A stretch of DNA of 64,000 nt. Origin: Actinophytocola sp963825445. Its GTDB lineage: Bacteria; Actinomycetota; Actinomycetes; Mycobacteriales; Pseudonocardiaceae. Every line of letters begins with the position of its first letter. The first letter of the stretch is position 1. Where the stretch lies: contig CAWGTM010000024.1 of assembly GCA_963825445.1 (NCBI GenBank), positions 124,001 through 188,000 of the forward strand. Direction: 5' to 3'. The notes beneath the pieces are model-generated. The model saw only the letters and a program-made list of their open reading frames with translations. It ran no database searches and was not told where the DNA came from. The position numbers and the translations under genes are program-made. Shown here piece by piece: positions 27,292 through 35,594 of the stretch.

Positions 27292-28443
27292 TCAGGCGAG
27301 CAGGCCCGTGAGGTACATGAGCACGACGGCCCCGGTGAAACTCGCGGCGGCGAGCGGGCTCGGCCTGGCCACCACGAGCCGGCCCACGGAGATGAGCACC
27401 TGGGCGATGGCCCCGGCCGCGACGCCGAGCCCGAGGACCGCGAGCGCACCGCCACCGGTGAGGCCGCCGATCCAGAGCCCGGGAATGGCAGGCAACCCGG
27501 CGACGGCCACGAGAGGCACGAGCCGCCAGAAGGACAGGGAGGTGCCCGAGGTCAATGGCGCGGCTATCGCCACGCCTTCCGTGAGGTTGTGGATCGCGAA
27601 GCCCACCACCAGAGCGGTGCCCAGAGCCACCTCGCCCACGCGCATGGCCGTGCCCACCGCCAGGCCCTCGCCCAGGTTGTGCAGGCCGATGCCCGTCGCC
27701 ACCAGCCAGGCCAGTCGCATGCCGGTACTGCTTGTGCCCAGTGATTCCACCGCCGCGAACAGGGCCAGAGCGCTCAGGGCACCCAGGGCGAACACGCCCA
27801 CGCCGTTCAAAGACCCCAGGCCCGCCGCCAGTGAGAGGCCCTCGGCCGTCGAGTCGACCAGCAGGAACGCCAGCAGGCCCAGCGCGAACGCCAGCGTTGC
27901 CGTGATCGTTGCCGCGGACGCGCGGCGCAGAGCTGGTAGCCACAGTAAGCCAAGAGCCACCGGGATGGCGGCCATCGCCAAGCCGATCAAAGTCAGCATG
28001 CCAAGAGTGGCCGGTGTTCCGGTTGGTGTCAGAGCCGGTGCCTCCACCGTGTGGTCGATCACCGTGCCCGTGGACGTCAGCAGCGTCACGTGTACGGGCA
28101 CCGCCACCTCCCACGGGTACGGCACGGTCACGGTGGTCGACGCCAGGCGGTCCACTGTGGACGAGTCAACGGTGAAAGGCCGGAAAGCGTCGTCCACCGT
28201 CACCTGGCTGATGGTCACCGGTGACGGCGAGTCGTTGCGCACGCTCACCTCCAGCGTGCCCGGCGTGAGGCGCACGTCCTCCACCACCAGCGATTCCACC
28301 GGCACGCCGCCGCTGACCGTGTGCACCAGGCCCCCGAACAGCAGGACCCCTACCAGGGCCGCCAGTCCGACCACCGGTGCCAGTATCAGCAGCAGCCGAC
28401 GAGGACGGACAAGCAGCGCGGGGCCTGGTTTCTTCTGGTACAT
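27292..28443 (-). CDS. ZIP-family metal permease with N-terminal ectodomain
   Basis: 383 residues. Residues 17-40 form a membrane anchor, 42-145 a beta-rich extracytoplasmic domain (alternating V/T/S strands, no Cys, few His), and 147-383 a ZIP permease. The ZIP metal-site motifs are HNLGEG (255-260) and HNLTEG (285-290) in consecutive helices. ZIP proteins import Zn, Fe or Mn into the cytoplasm. The start ATG 28443 (or GTG 28446) overlaps the stop of the upstream multicopper oxidase, so production is coupled to that oxidase. The N-terminal domain is not part of ordinary ZIP proteins of about 250 aa. Metal specificity cannot be read. Confidence 0.82.
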   Translation of the reverse strand: MYQKKPGPALLVRPRRLLLILAPVVGLAALVGVLLFGGLVHTVSGGVPVESLVVEDVRLTPGTLEVSVRNDSPSPVTISQVTVDDAFRPFTVDSSTVDRLASTTVTVPYPWEVAVPVHVTLLTSTGTVIDHTVEAPALTPTGTPATLGMLTLIGLAMAAIPVALGLLWLPALRRASAATITATLAFALGLLAFLLVDSTAEGLSLAAGLGSLNGVGVFALGALSALALFAAVESLGTSSTGMRLAWLVATGIGLHNLGEGLAVGTAMRVGEVALGTALVVGFAIHNLTEGVAIAAPLTSGTSLSFWRLVPLVAVAGLPAIPGLWIGGLTGGGALAVLGLGVAAGAIAQVLISVGRLVVARPSPLAAASFTGAVVLMYLTGLLA

Positions 28444-29381
28444 CACGTGGCCTCGAACAATCCCATCCAGCCCAGATCGGAGAACTCCGTCTGGTGCGCG
28501 TGGAACATGTACCGACCGGGCTCCCGGTACCGGAACTCGATGATGTGCCGCTCGGCCTGTCCCATGGAGACGATGTCGGTGAACTCGTGGGGTACCAGGG
28601 AGGTCCCCGTCCGGAACAGGTCGAAGAACGTGGCGTGCAGGTGGATCGAGTTGACGGGGTCGAACTCCGTCACGTTCACCACGTACGCGCGCTGCAACTC
28701 ACCCGCGCGGATGGGGATCGGCTCGACCGCGTACGCGAACGCCACGGTGTTCACCGCGTAGACCTCGTTGGACCCGTTGAAGTCCGTGTCGAACGCGTTC
28801 ATCACCATCACGTGCTCGTTCGCCGGCGGCCGGCCACCCACCGGGTCCACGATGAACGCGCCGTACAGCCCGCGCGCCATGTGCATCCGCAGCGGCAGCG
28901 AGTGGCAGTGGTACAGGTGTAGTCCGAACGGCTCGGCCGTGAACTCGTACGTCACCGAACCGCCGGGCACCGCCTCCCGCGCGCCGGGCACACCGTCCAT
29001 GTTGGCCGGATGAAACCCGTGGAAGTGCACGCTGTGCAGGTGTTCGGTGGCGTTGGTGAGCGTGATCCGCATGAGGTCGCCCTCGACCGCCCGGATGGCC
29101 GGCCCCGGCACGCGACCGTTGTACGTCCACGCCGGGTACACCACGCCCGGCGCGATCTCGATGTCCTTCACCTGCGCGGTCAGCCGGTAGTCCCGAACCG
29201 TGCGTCCATCCTCAATGGACTCGACGCCCCAGTCGAACTCCGTCAGCAGTTCGGTCGGTGTGAAACCGTTGCGGGAGTGGTCGACCGTGCCCACCACCGG
29301 GGAGTGCTCGTGCGGTAGGCCCGCACCCGTCGCCAGGAGGCCCGCCGCCCCGAGGAATCCCCGGCGCCCGATGCCTCTCAT
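28443..29381 (-). CDS. Two-domain multicopper oxidase with Tat-like signal
   Basis: 312 residues. The N-terminus GIGRRGFLGAAGLLATGAG is a twin-arginine-type signal. Domain 1 has HSVHFHG (116-122) and LYHCHSLPLRMHM, where Cys159, flanking His and a Met form a T1 blue-copper site. Domain 2 has HLHA (247-250) and HAH (294-296) but no Cys, so only domain 1 holds T1 copper. Such two-domain oxidases usually work as trimers with trinuclear sites at subunit interfaces. ATG 29381 overlaps the 65-aa gene stop (ATGA, 29378-29381), and its own stop overlaps the ZIP gene. Ferrous, cuprous or manganous oxidation linked to ZIP uptake is inference. Confidence 0.88.
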   Translation of the reverse strand: MRGIGRRGFLGAAGLLATGAGLPHEHSPVVGTVDHSRNGFTPTELLTEFDWGVESIEDGRTVRDYRLTAQVKDIEIAPGVVYPAWTYNGRVPGPAIRAVEGDLMRITLTNATEHLHSVHFHGFHPANMDGVPGAREAVPGGSVTYEFTAEPFGLHLYHCHSLPLRMHMARGLYGAFIVDPVGGRPPANEHVMVMNAFDTDFNGSNEVYAVNTVAFAYAVEPIPIRAGELQRAYVVNVTEFDPVNSIHLHATFFDLFRTGTSLVPHEFTDIVSMGQAERHIIEFRYREPGRYMFHAHQTEFSDLGWMGLFEAT

Positions 29382-29575
29382 CGCTCCAGCACCAGGAAAC
29401 CGGCCACCGCGACCAGCGCCGACACCGCCAGCACGGTGGAGGCGTGGCGGTGCCACCAGCGGACCCTGGCCTCGACGGCCGCGGGGATCAGATCCCAGCT
29501 GACACAACGGATCGCCAACAGGTACGTGCTCATCGACGCGACGCCGAGCAGGCCGAGCAGCGTCAGGACGGGCAT
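29378..29575 (-). CDS. 65-residue two-helix membrane protein
   Basis: Small protein with two hydrophobic segments (about 2-20 and 44-62) separated by a basic loop (RVRWWHRHAS, His/Trp-rich). A strong ribosome site AAGGAGG sits 5 nt before ATG 29575, and the stop overlaps the oxidase start by 4 bp. It is therefore a genuine first cistron of the oxidase-ZIP operon. No family is recognised; an assembly or docking role for the oxidase-permease pair is speculation. Confidence 0.72.
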   Translation of the reverse strand: MPVLTLLGLLGVASMSTYLLAIRCVSWDLIPAAVEARVRWWHRHASTVLAVSALVAVAGFLVLER

Positions 29576-29592
29576 GGGTCCTCCTTCTGGGC

Positions 29593-29626
29593 GTGGACCC
29601 GGGCGCCGCGACTCACCCGGATCCAC
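29593..29626 (-). terminator. Hairpin after the groEL-like gene
   Basis: GTGGACCCGGG (29593-29603) pairs with CCCGGATCCAC (29616-29626) with one mismatch. It lies between the groEL-like stop and the 65-aa membrane protein start, and probably separates the monooxygenase operon from the oxidase-ZIP operon. Confidence 0.5.
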
Positions 29627-29662
29627 GATCAGCTCAACCACCCCGAACGGGATGGCCGAAAC

Positions 29663-31312
29663 TCAGTAGATGTTGGACGGACGGACCATGCCCTCGGCCA
29701 GATCGCCGAAGCCCGGCGCCATGATGGCGCCCGGGTTGCCGACGATCTCCTCCACCACCAGCGTTTCCGTGGTGAGGAGCAGCGCGGCGATCGACGCGGC
29801 ACTCTGCAGTGCCGACCTCGTGACCTTCACGGGATCGATCACGCCGCGCTCGAACATGTCCTGATAGGTACCGGACATGGCGTCGAACCCGTGCCCGAGC
29901 GGCAGATCGCCGACGCGCTCGATCACCTCGTCGCCGTCGAACCCGGCGTTCACGGCGATCCACCGCAGCGGCTCACCGAGTGCGCGGCGCACGATGTCGC
30001 GGCCCCGCGCGGCGTCACCCGTCAGCTCCACACCGTCCACAGCGGACCGTGCCTGGATGAGTGCCGTGCCACCGCCGGCCACGATGCCCTCCTCGATGGC
30101 CGCGCGGGTCGCCGACAGCGAGTCCTCCACCCGGTGCTGGGTCTCCTTCAGCTCGACCCCGGTGGCCGCGCCGACATGGATGACCGCGACGCTGCCGGAC
30201 AGCCGCGCGATCCGCGCCGCCAGGTGGTCCTGGTCGTGCTCGTTCTCCGCACGCTCCAGTTCCCGCTTGATCTGCTCGATCCGTGCGGAGACCGCGGTGT
30301 CCGCGCCGGCGCCGCCCACGAGCGTGGTGGACGACTCGGTCACCGTGATCTTGCGGCACCGTCCGAGTTGCTCCAGCCGCACGTGCTCGAGCGCCAGTCC
30401 GGCGTCCCCGGTGATCACCTGACCACCGGTGAACACCGCGAGGTCGGTCAGCTCGGCCACCCGCCGGTGCCCGAACCCCGGCGCGCGGATGGCCACCGAC
30501 CTGAACGTGTCGTGCACGTTGTTCGCCACCAGCATGCCCAGCGCCGGACCGTCCACCGTCTCGGCCAACACCACCAGCGGGTTGCCCGTCCTGGTGACCT
30601 GTTCGAGCACCGGCATCAGGTCCTGCACGCGCGAGATCTTCTCGTTCGTGTAGAGGATGTACGGGTTCTCGTACACGGTCTCCATGCGGTCGGTGTCGGT
30701 GACCATGTACGGCGAGACGTAGCCGTGGTCGAACTCCACACCGTCCACAAAGGTCACGTTCAGGCCGAACGCCGGCGACTCCTCGACCGTCACCACGCCC
30801 GTGAGCCCGACCCGCTGCATGGCCGCGGCGATCGTCTCGCCGATCTCCGTGTCGTTGTTGGCCGAGAGCGTCGCCACGTGGGCCAGTTCCTGCTGACCCT
30901 TCACCTGCTTGGCCCGCTCACCCAGCACGCTGACCACCGCGCGGACGGCCTGCTGGATACCGGTCTTCAGCAGCATCGGATTGGCACCGGCTTCGACGGC
31001 CGCGAGCCCCTCCCGCACCAGCGCCTGTGCCAGCACGGTCGCGGTGGTGGTGCCGTCGCCGGCCACCCCGTTGGTCTTCATGGCGACTTCCTTGACCAGC
31101 TGGGCGCCCATGTTCGCGAACGGGTCACGCAGCTGGATCTCCCGCGCGATGGTCACACCGTCGTTCGTGATGGTGGGCGCACCGGTCAGCTTCTCGATGA
31201 CCGCGTTGCGCCCCTTGGGGCCCAGCGTCACCTTCACGGCGTCGGCGAGCGCGTTCACGCCGCTCTCCAACAGCTGCCGCGCCTCCACGTTGAACCGCAG
31301 ATCCTTTGCCAT
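29663..31312 (-). CDS. mimG: GroEL-type chaperonin of the monooxygenase operon (MimG-like)
   Basis: 549-residue chaperonin subunit. Hallmarks are VKVTLGPKGRNAVIEK (about 28-43), the ATP-site GDGTTTATVLAQ (about 87-98) and VAGGGTALI in the C-terminal equatorial domain. The C-terminus ends GMVRPSNIY and lacks the Gly-Gly-Met tail of housekeeping GroEL, so this is a specialised paralogue. Homologous chaperonins beside binuclear-iron monooxygenases are known to be needed for folding the large hydroxylase subunit in mycobacteria. ATG 31312 has AGGGAG upstream. Last gene of the mim-like operon. Confidence 0.93.
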   Translation of the reverse strand: MAKDLRFNVEARQLLESGVNALADAVKVTLGPKGRNAVIEKLTGAPTITNDGVTIAREIQLRDPFANMGAQLVKEVAMKTNGVAGDGTTTATVLAQALVREGLAAVEAGANPMLLKTGIQQAVRAVVSVLGERAKQVKGQQELAHVATLSANNDTEIGETIAAAMQRVGLTGVVTVEESPAFGLNVTFVDGVEFDHGYVSPYMVTDTDRMETVYENPYILYTNEKISRVQDLMPVLEQVTRTGNPLVVLAETVDGPALGMLVANNVHDTFRSVAIRAPGFGHRRVAELTDLAVFTGGQVITGDAGLALEHVRLEQLGRCRKITVTESSTTLVGGAGADTAVSARIEQIKRELERAENEHDQDHLAARIARLSGSVAVIHVGAATGVELKETQHRVEDSLSATRAAIEEGIVAGGGTALIQARSAVDGVELTGDAARGRDIVRRALGEPLRWIAVNAGFDGDEVIERVGDLPLGHGFDAMSGTYQDMFERGVIDPVKVTRSALQSAASIAALLLTTETLVVEEIVGNPGAIMAPGFGDLAEGMVRPSNIY

Positions 31313-31347
31313 TGCCGAACTCCCTAACTGATGTCGCGGACGGGTGT

Positions 31348-32373
31348 TCAGGGCACGAGGATCGCCCGGCCGCGGACCTGGCCGCGGTCGAGGTCGTCCA
31401 GGGCCCGTGCGTAGTCGTCGAGCGTGTAGATGCTGGTGTGGAGGGTGACCTTGCCCTGCGCGGCGAGCACCATCAGCTCGGCGAGGTCGTTGTAGGAGCC
31501 GACCAGGTTCCCGATGAAGTTGATCTCCGTGGAGATCACGTCGATGGTCGGCACCACGAGGTTGCCGCCGTAACCGACCACGTAGTAGTTGCCGGCCCGG
31601 CGAAGCATGGCGATGCCGTCCTCGACCGCGCCGCCCTCGCCCACGAAGTCGATGACCGCCTCGGCGCCCTCGCCACGCGTCAGGTCGAGTACCGCCTCGA
31701 CCTGACCGCCGTCGGCGAGCACCGTGTGCTCGGCACCCAGCTTCTTCGCGAGCGCTAGTGCCTCCTTGTTCCGGTCGATCACCACGAGCCGCGCGGGGGA
31801 GAGCGCCTTGAGCGCCTGGATCCCGATGTGTCCGAGACCGCCGGCGCCGATGAGCACCGCGATGTCCCCGGGCCGCAACGCCTTCGCCGCCTTGCGGGCC
31901 GCGTGGTAGGCGGTGAGGCCGGCATCCGCCAGTGCCGCCACCGCGGCCGGTGGCAGCGACGCGTCGAGCTTCACCACCGCACGGGCGTTGGTACGCAGGA
32001 GTTCCGCGTAGCCGCCGTCGGTGTTGATGCCCGGGAACGTCGAGTTCGGACAGTGGACGTCGTCGCCGTCCCGGCACGCCCGGCACAGCCCGCACGTGGC
32101 GAGCGGATGCAGGATCACCGGGTCGCCGACCGCCACGTTGGACACCGCGTCACCGACCGCGTGGATCCAGCCGGCGTTCTCGTGGCCGAGCGTGTAGGGC
32201 AGCTCGACCCCGGACTTGGCCTCCCACTGGCCCTCGATGATGTGCAGGTCGGTCCGGCACACCCCCGCGCCGCCGATCCGAACCACCACGTCGAGCGGTG
32301 ACTCCACCTCCGGCTCGGCCACCTCGACCAGCTCGGGAGTGGTGTCGTACTTGCCGAGCCGTACTGCTTTCAC
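31348..32373 (-). CDS. Zinc-dependent NAD alcohol dehydrogenase
   Basis: 341-residue medium-chain dehydrogenase. Catalytic zinc ligands are Cys39 (AGVCRTD) and GHE (63-65); the structural zinc cluster is Cys94/97/100/108 in CGLCRACRDGDDVHC; the Rossmann turn is GAGGLG (177-182). In the operon it would oxidise the secondary alcohol produced by the monooxygenase (for example 2-propanol to acetone), which is inference from context. ATG overlaps the stop of the upstream MIP18-like gene (ATGA, 32370-32373). Confidence 0.93.
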   Translation of the reverse strand: MKAVRLGKYDTTPELVEVAEPEVESPLDVVVRIGGAGVCRTDLHIIEGQWEAKSGVELPYTLGHENAGWIHAVGDAVSNVAVGDPVILHPLATCGLCRACRDGDDVHCPNSTFPGINTDGGYAELLRTNARAVVKLDASLPPAAVAALADAGLTAYHAARKAAKALRPGDIAVLIGAGGLGHIGIQALKALSPARLVVIDRNKEALALAKKLGAEHTVLADGGQVEAVLDLTRGEGAEAVIDFVGEGGAVEDGIAMLRRAGNYYVVGYGGNLVVPTIDVISTEINFIGNLVGSYNDLAELMVLAAQGKVTLHTSIYTLDDYARALDDLDRGQVRGRAILVP

Positions 32374-33068
32374 GGCGATTCCTCCGGATACCTCGTCTTG
32401 AGCAGCCCACGGCAGAACGCGGCGTTGCCGTCCACGCTCACCCGCACGGCCTTCGCGAACCGGAGCCGGCCGGCGACCTGGCCGGCCTCGACCGGGGTGC
32501 CGTCGTCGTCGATGAACAGGTGCGCGTGGTCGTCCGTCGACAGCCCCAGCTCCGCCCGGCGGCGGACCAGGCTGGCCCGCTCGGGGGAGTCCGGGATGTC
32601 GGCGAGCTGGACGTGTGCCAGCTCGTCGACGTGCCAGCCGCTCGCGATGAGCTTCTGGCAGGCCCGTTCGAGACAGGCCAGATGTGCCTTGCGCCGGAAG
32701 GTGGTCCGCAGCTCGTCCAGCTCACCGGTGGCCTGCGCGGGGAACGAACCCTCGAACCCCGCGGCCGCCGCGACGCCCTCGTTGATCTCCTCGGCCGCGA
32801 AGTGATCGGCCAACTGGACGTCCACATGGGACACCCAGGGGAGGTCCTGCACGGCGTCGCGGGCGTCGGCGACCATCAGGTAGGCGAAGTTGGGCGCGCA
32901 GAAGTAGGTGGGCAGGCGCAGGCGGACCCGCACCATGCCGTCCTCGACCTCGGCCGCGGACACGAAACCCAGCTCTGTGACCGGCTGGTCCAGCTCCGGA
33001 TCCCGCACCGTATCCAGCGCCCGCCACACCTGCGCAACCAACGTGCTGCCGGCATCGATCGCCGTCAT
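32370..33068 (-). CDS. MIP18/DUF59-like protein of the monooxygenase operon
   Basis: 232 residues. The first 90 residues follow the MIP18/PaaD pattern: VRDPELDQPVTELGFV and a single Cys in LPTYFCAPNFAYLM. The C-terminal 140 residues are an extension not found in stand-alone MIP18 proteins, with Cys-containing helix HLACLERACQKLIASG and CRGLL near the end. MIP18 proteins help assemble Fe-S or metal centres; a role in loading the diiron hydroxylase or the reductase cluster is plausible but unproven. Overlaps both neighbours by 4 bp, so tightly coupled to them. Confidence 0.8.
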   Translation of the reverse strand: MTAIDAGSTLVAQVWRALDTVRDPELDQPVTELGFVSAAEVEDGMVRVRLRLPTYFCAPNFAYLMVADARDAVQDLPWVSHVDVQLADHFAAEEINEGVAAAAGFEGSFPAQATGELDELRTTFRRKAHLACLERACQKLIASGWHVDELAHVQLADIPDSPERASLVRRRAELGLSTDDHAHLFIDDDGTPVEAGQVAGRLRFAKAVRVSVDGNAAFCRGLLKTRYPEESP

Positions 33069-34108
33069 GCCGGTACTCCTGAGGGGGATACCGGTTCCGA
33101 GCCCACCGCCCCGCTGCCGTTCGAGGCGGCGTTGACCTCCGCGGGGACCTCGAGGTTGTACAGCTTCGCGGCGTTCAGTCCGAGGATCTTCTTCTTCGCG
33201 TCCGTGGACAGCGGCCCGTACTCCGACTGCATGTCCTCGGGGATCTGGAAGTCCACGAACTTCTCGATCAGCCACTTCGGCTGCCAGATCGCGTAGTCGC
33301 TGGCGAACGTGATCCGGTCCTCGCCGATCCAGTACAACAGCTCGCCGATGACCTGCGCGAAGTACCTCGGCCTCGTGTGGATGAACGGCATGACCACGGC
33401 CAGGCCGCCGTACACGTTGGGCTCCTGCGTGGCGATCCAGCAGAAGTCCTCCAGTCGCGGCAGACCCACGTGCTCGATGATGAAGTTGAGATTCGGGAAC
33501 GCCGTGGCCACGTCGTCCACGTCGGCCACGTCGAACGCGTCCCGGTTCAACGGGTAGATCGTCGGTCCCTTGTGGATGTGGATGTTCTTGATGCCGAGCT
33601 GCTCACACTTCTCGAGGTACCGGTAGGACCACGGGTCGGTGAGCTTCCAGCCCTTCGAGTCGCCCTTCCACTCGGCCGTGTAGAGCTTGACGCCCTGCAG
33701 GCCCCACCGCTCCGACAGTTGCTCGAGCTTGTCGATACCGGCCTCGCCGTCGCGGGGGTCCCAGGCGCCGTTCACGATGAACTTGCCGGGGTTGCGTTCG
33801 GCCACCGCGCCGTCCTGCTCGGTGGTGTTGAACCCGTTGACGTAGAAGTCGGACAGGTACGTTGGCTGGAAGATCGCCTTGTCCACGTAGCCGATCTCGA
33901 ACAGGTCGTGGATCAGGTCACGCTCGGAGTACTTCGAGAACTTCTCCAGCGTCCACACCTCGGACTCGGGGGAGAGGTTGCGGTGGTAGTCGTAGAAGCA
34001 CTCGATGAAACCCTTGCCGTAGCGGTTGGCCTGGTTGGCCGGACTGCCGTCCCAGAAGTGGGTGTGGCTGTCCACGATGAAGTAGTTCTCGCCGTCCTTT
34101 GTGTACAT
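33065..34108 (-). CDS. Amidohydrolase-family metal-dependent hydrolase (ACMSD-like fold)
   Basis: 347-residue TIM-barrel hydrolase. The metal motif HTHFWD (15-20), then HIHKGPTIYPL, IIEHVGLPRLEDF and FASDYAIWQPKW give the usual His/His/His/Asp metal set of amidohydrolase_2 enzymes. Genes of this type regularly accompany propane/acetone monooxygenases. Its step is unproven; hydrolysis or decarboxylation of a downstream product, or a maturation role, are options. GAGGAG lies just ahead of ATG 34108. The last 20 residues are Ser/Gly-rich and look disordered. Confidence 0.88.
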   Translation of the reverse strand: MYTKDGENYFIVDSHTHFWDGSPANQANRYGKGFIECFYDYHRNLSPESEVWTLEKFSKYSERDLIHDLFEIGYVDKAIFQPTYLSDFYVNGFNTTEQDGAVAERNPGKFIVNGAWDPRDGEAGIDKLEQLSERWGLQGVKLYTAEWKGDSKGWKLTDPWSYRYLEKCEQLGIKNIHIHKGPTIYPLNRDAFDVADVDDVATAFPNLNFIIEHVGLPRLEDFCWIATQEPNVYGGLAVVMPFIHTRPRYFAQVIGELLYWIGEDRITFASDYAIWQPKWLIEKFVDFQIPEDMQSEYGPLSTDAKKKILGLNAAKLYNLEVPAEVNAASNGSGAVGSEPVSPSGVPA

Positions 34109-34123
34109 GTCGCGGCTCCTCGC

Positions 34124-34480
34124 TCAGTCGACGGGCTTGAGGTCGAAGTCGATGTACTCGGCGGCGTCCTCCGGGTTGGCGAACAGGATCGTCTCGTCGT
34201 CGAGGTGGACCATGCGCCCGTAGTGGGTCGACATGATCTCCTCGAAGTCGGGCTGGGAGAACTCGAATCCGATGGCCTCGGAGACCTCGTCCCAGTTGAA
34301 GACGACCTTGTTCTCGCCGTCGACGCGGATCATCGACGGGTACTCCCGCACGGTCACGCCCGGCTTGCCGCGCATGATCTCCGCGACCACGTAACCGTTC
34401 TGGTTGTTCATCAGGGTGACTCCGCACATGTTCGACGATGTGCGGTTGACGTCGAACTTGCTGGCGGCGGTGGCGGTCAC
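34124..34480 (-). CDS. mimD: Monooxygenase coupling (regulatory) protein
   Basis: 118-residue MmoB/DmpM-family effector protein. The segment NMCGVTLMNNQNGYVVAEIM followed by KPGVTVREYPSMIRVDG is the typical cofactorless coupling-protein core. It binds the hydroxylase and controls oxygen activation. Overlaps the stop of the small hydroxylase subunit by 4 bp, keeping the conserved order hydroxylase alpha, reductase, hydroxylase beta, coupling protein. Confidence 0.92.
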   Translation of the reverse strand: MTATAASKFDVNRTSSNMCGVTLMNNQNGYVVAEIMRGKPGVTVREYPSMIRVDGENKVVFNWDEVSEAIGFEFSQPDFEEIMSTHYGRMVHLDDETILFANPEDAAEYIDFDLKPVD

Positions 34481-35580
34481 TTCAGCAGCTCCTTCGGTTC
34501 GGTCAGACCGAGTTCACCGAGCACGGTGGCGAATTCGGTGCGTGCGGCGGCCCACGAGTCGGCGAACGTCACGACCTTCTCCGCCGGTTGGGACCAGATC
34601 GGTTGCAGGTCGTGCGCGGCCTTCACACTGACCGGCACCCAGCGTTCCAACCAGCCCTGCAGGGTGGCCTTGTTCTTGTCGCCGTGGGTCTCGTCGGAGG
34701 TCAGCATCTTGAACAGCGCCCGCGTGTAGCCGAGGTCGCGGCCGTAGTCGTGTTCGCCGGCGCCGATCAACGTGGGGGTCACGTAGTCGTTGTTGCGTGC
34801 GGAGATCTGCATGACCAGGTGGCTGCGGAACAACACACCCACGAGCGACTCGAACACGATGTTCGCGGCGAACAGCGACTGCGCCCAGTCACCGATGGCC
34901 GTGAGTTCCTCGACGTTGCGGCGAACGCCCTGCCACACCGGGTCGTCCTGCCACACCTTCTTGTGCTTGGCGCCGTCGAAGTCCAAAGCGGACTCGGACA
35001 GGTCCAGGTTGTACAGCGCGAGGTCCTGGGCGAAGCGCAGCTTGTGCACGCAGTTCACGGCGATCGCGTTGTTGATCATGTTGGTGGGAGCGGAGCGCTG
35101 CTCGGACAGGAACACGTGCATGCCCATGCCGTGCTCGGCGTGCATCCACGCGCCGATGTGCTGCTCGATGAACTTGACCCAACCCGGTGCCCACGCGGCG
35201 TAGGCGCCCGCCTTCTTCGCGTTCTCCAGGTTGCGCTGGATCTGGCGGACGGTGTTGGCGTTGTTGCGGTAGATGGTCTGTTCCCACTCGGCGTTCGGGT
35301 CGAGGAACAGGTGCCAGTCGGAGGACTTGACCTCGGTCCACTCCTGCGGGTAGCCGCCGGGACCCTCCGCGAAGCCGTAGACCCAGCCCTGGCTCAGGTG
35401 CCGCTCCGGGTCGGGCTGGACATCGACGGTCACGTCCTCGTACACCGTGGCCCGCAGCTTCTGCGGCTTGAAGTAGTTGTAGGAACGGCTCTTGGAGCCG
35501 GGGAACTCCTTGAGGCCGGCTTCCGCGCCGGTGAACTCCGGCTTCGGGAAGCTCTGGCCGACCGTCTCTGCACTCGCCAT
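34477..35580 (-). CDS. mimC: Binuclear-iron monooxygenase hydroxylase, small (beta) subunit
   Basis: 367-residue helical subunit of the (alpha-beta) hydroxylase. It has the ferritin-like fold of the family without the diiron ligands (for example HAEHGMGMHVFLSEQ and DDPVWQGVRRNVEEL). The opening FPGSKSRSYNYFKPQKLRATVYED is characteristic of propane/acetone monooxygenase beta subunits. ATG 35580 is preceded by GAGAGG. Lies between the reductase and coupling-protein genes. Confidence 0.92.
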   Translation of the reverse strand: MASAETVGQSFPKPEFTGAEAGLKEFPGSKSRSYNYFKPQKLRATVYEDVTVDVQPDPERHLSQGWVYGFAEGPGGYPQEWTEVKSSDWHLFLDPNAEWEQTIYRNNANTVRQIQRNLENAKKAGAYAAWAPGWVKFIEQHIGAWMHAEHGMGMHVFLSEQRSAPTNMINNAIAVNCVHKLRFAQDLALYNLDLSESALDFDGAKHKKVWQDDPVWQGVRRNVEELTAIGDWAQSLFAANIVFESLVGVLFRSHLVMQISARNNDYVTPTLIGAGEHDYGRDLGYTRALFKMLTSDETHGDKNKATLQGWLERWVPVSVKAAHDLQPIWSQPAEKVVTFADSWAAARTEFATVLGELGLTEPKELLK

Positions 35581-35594
35581 CGAGCACACCTCTC

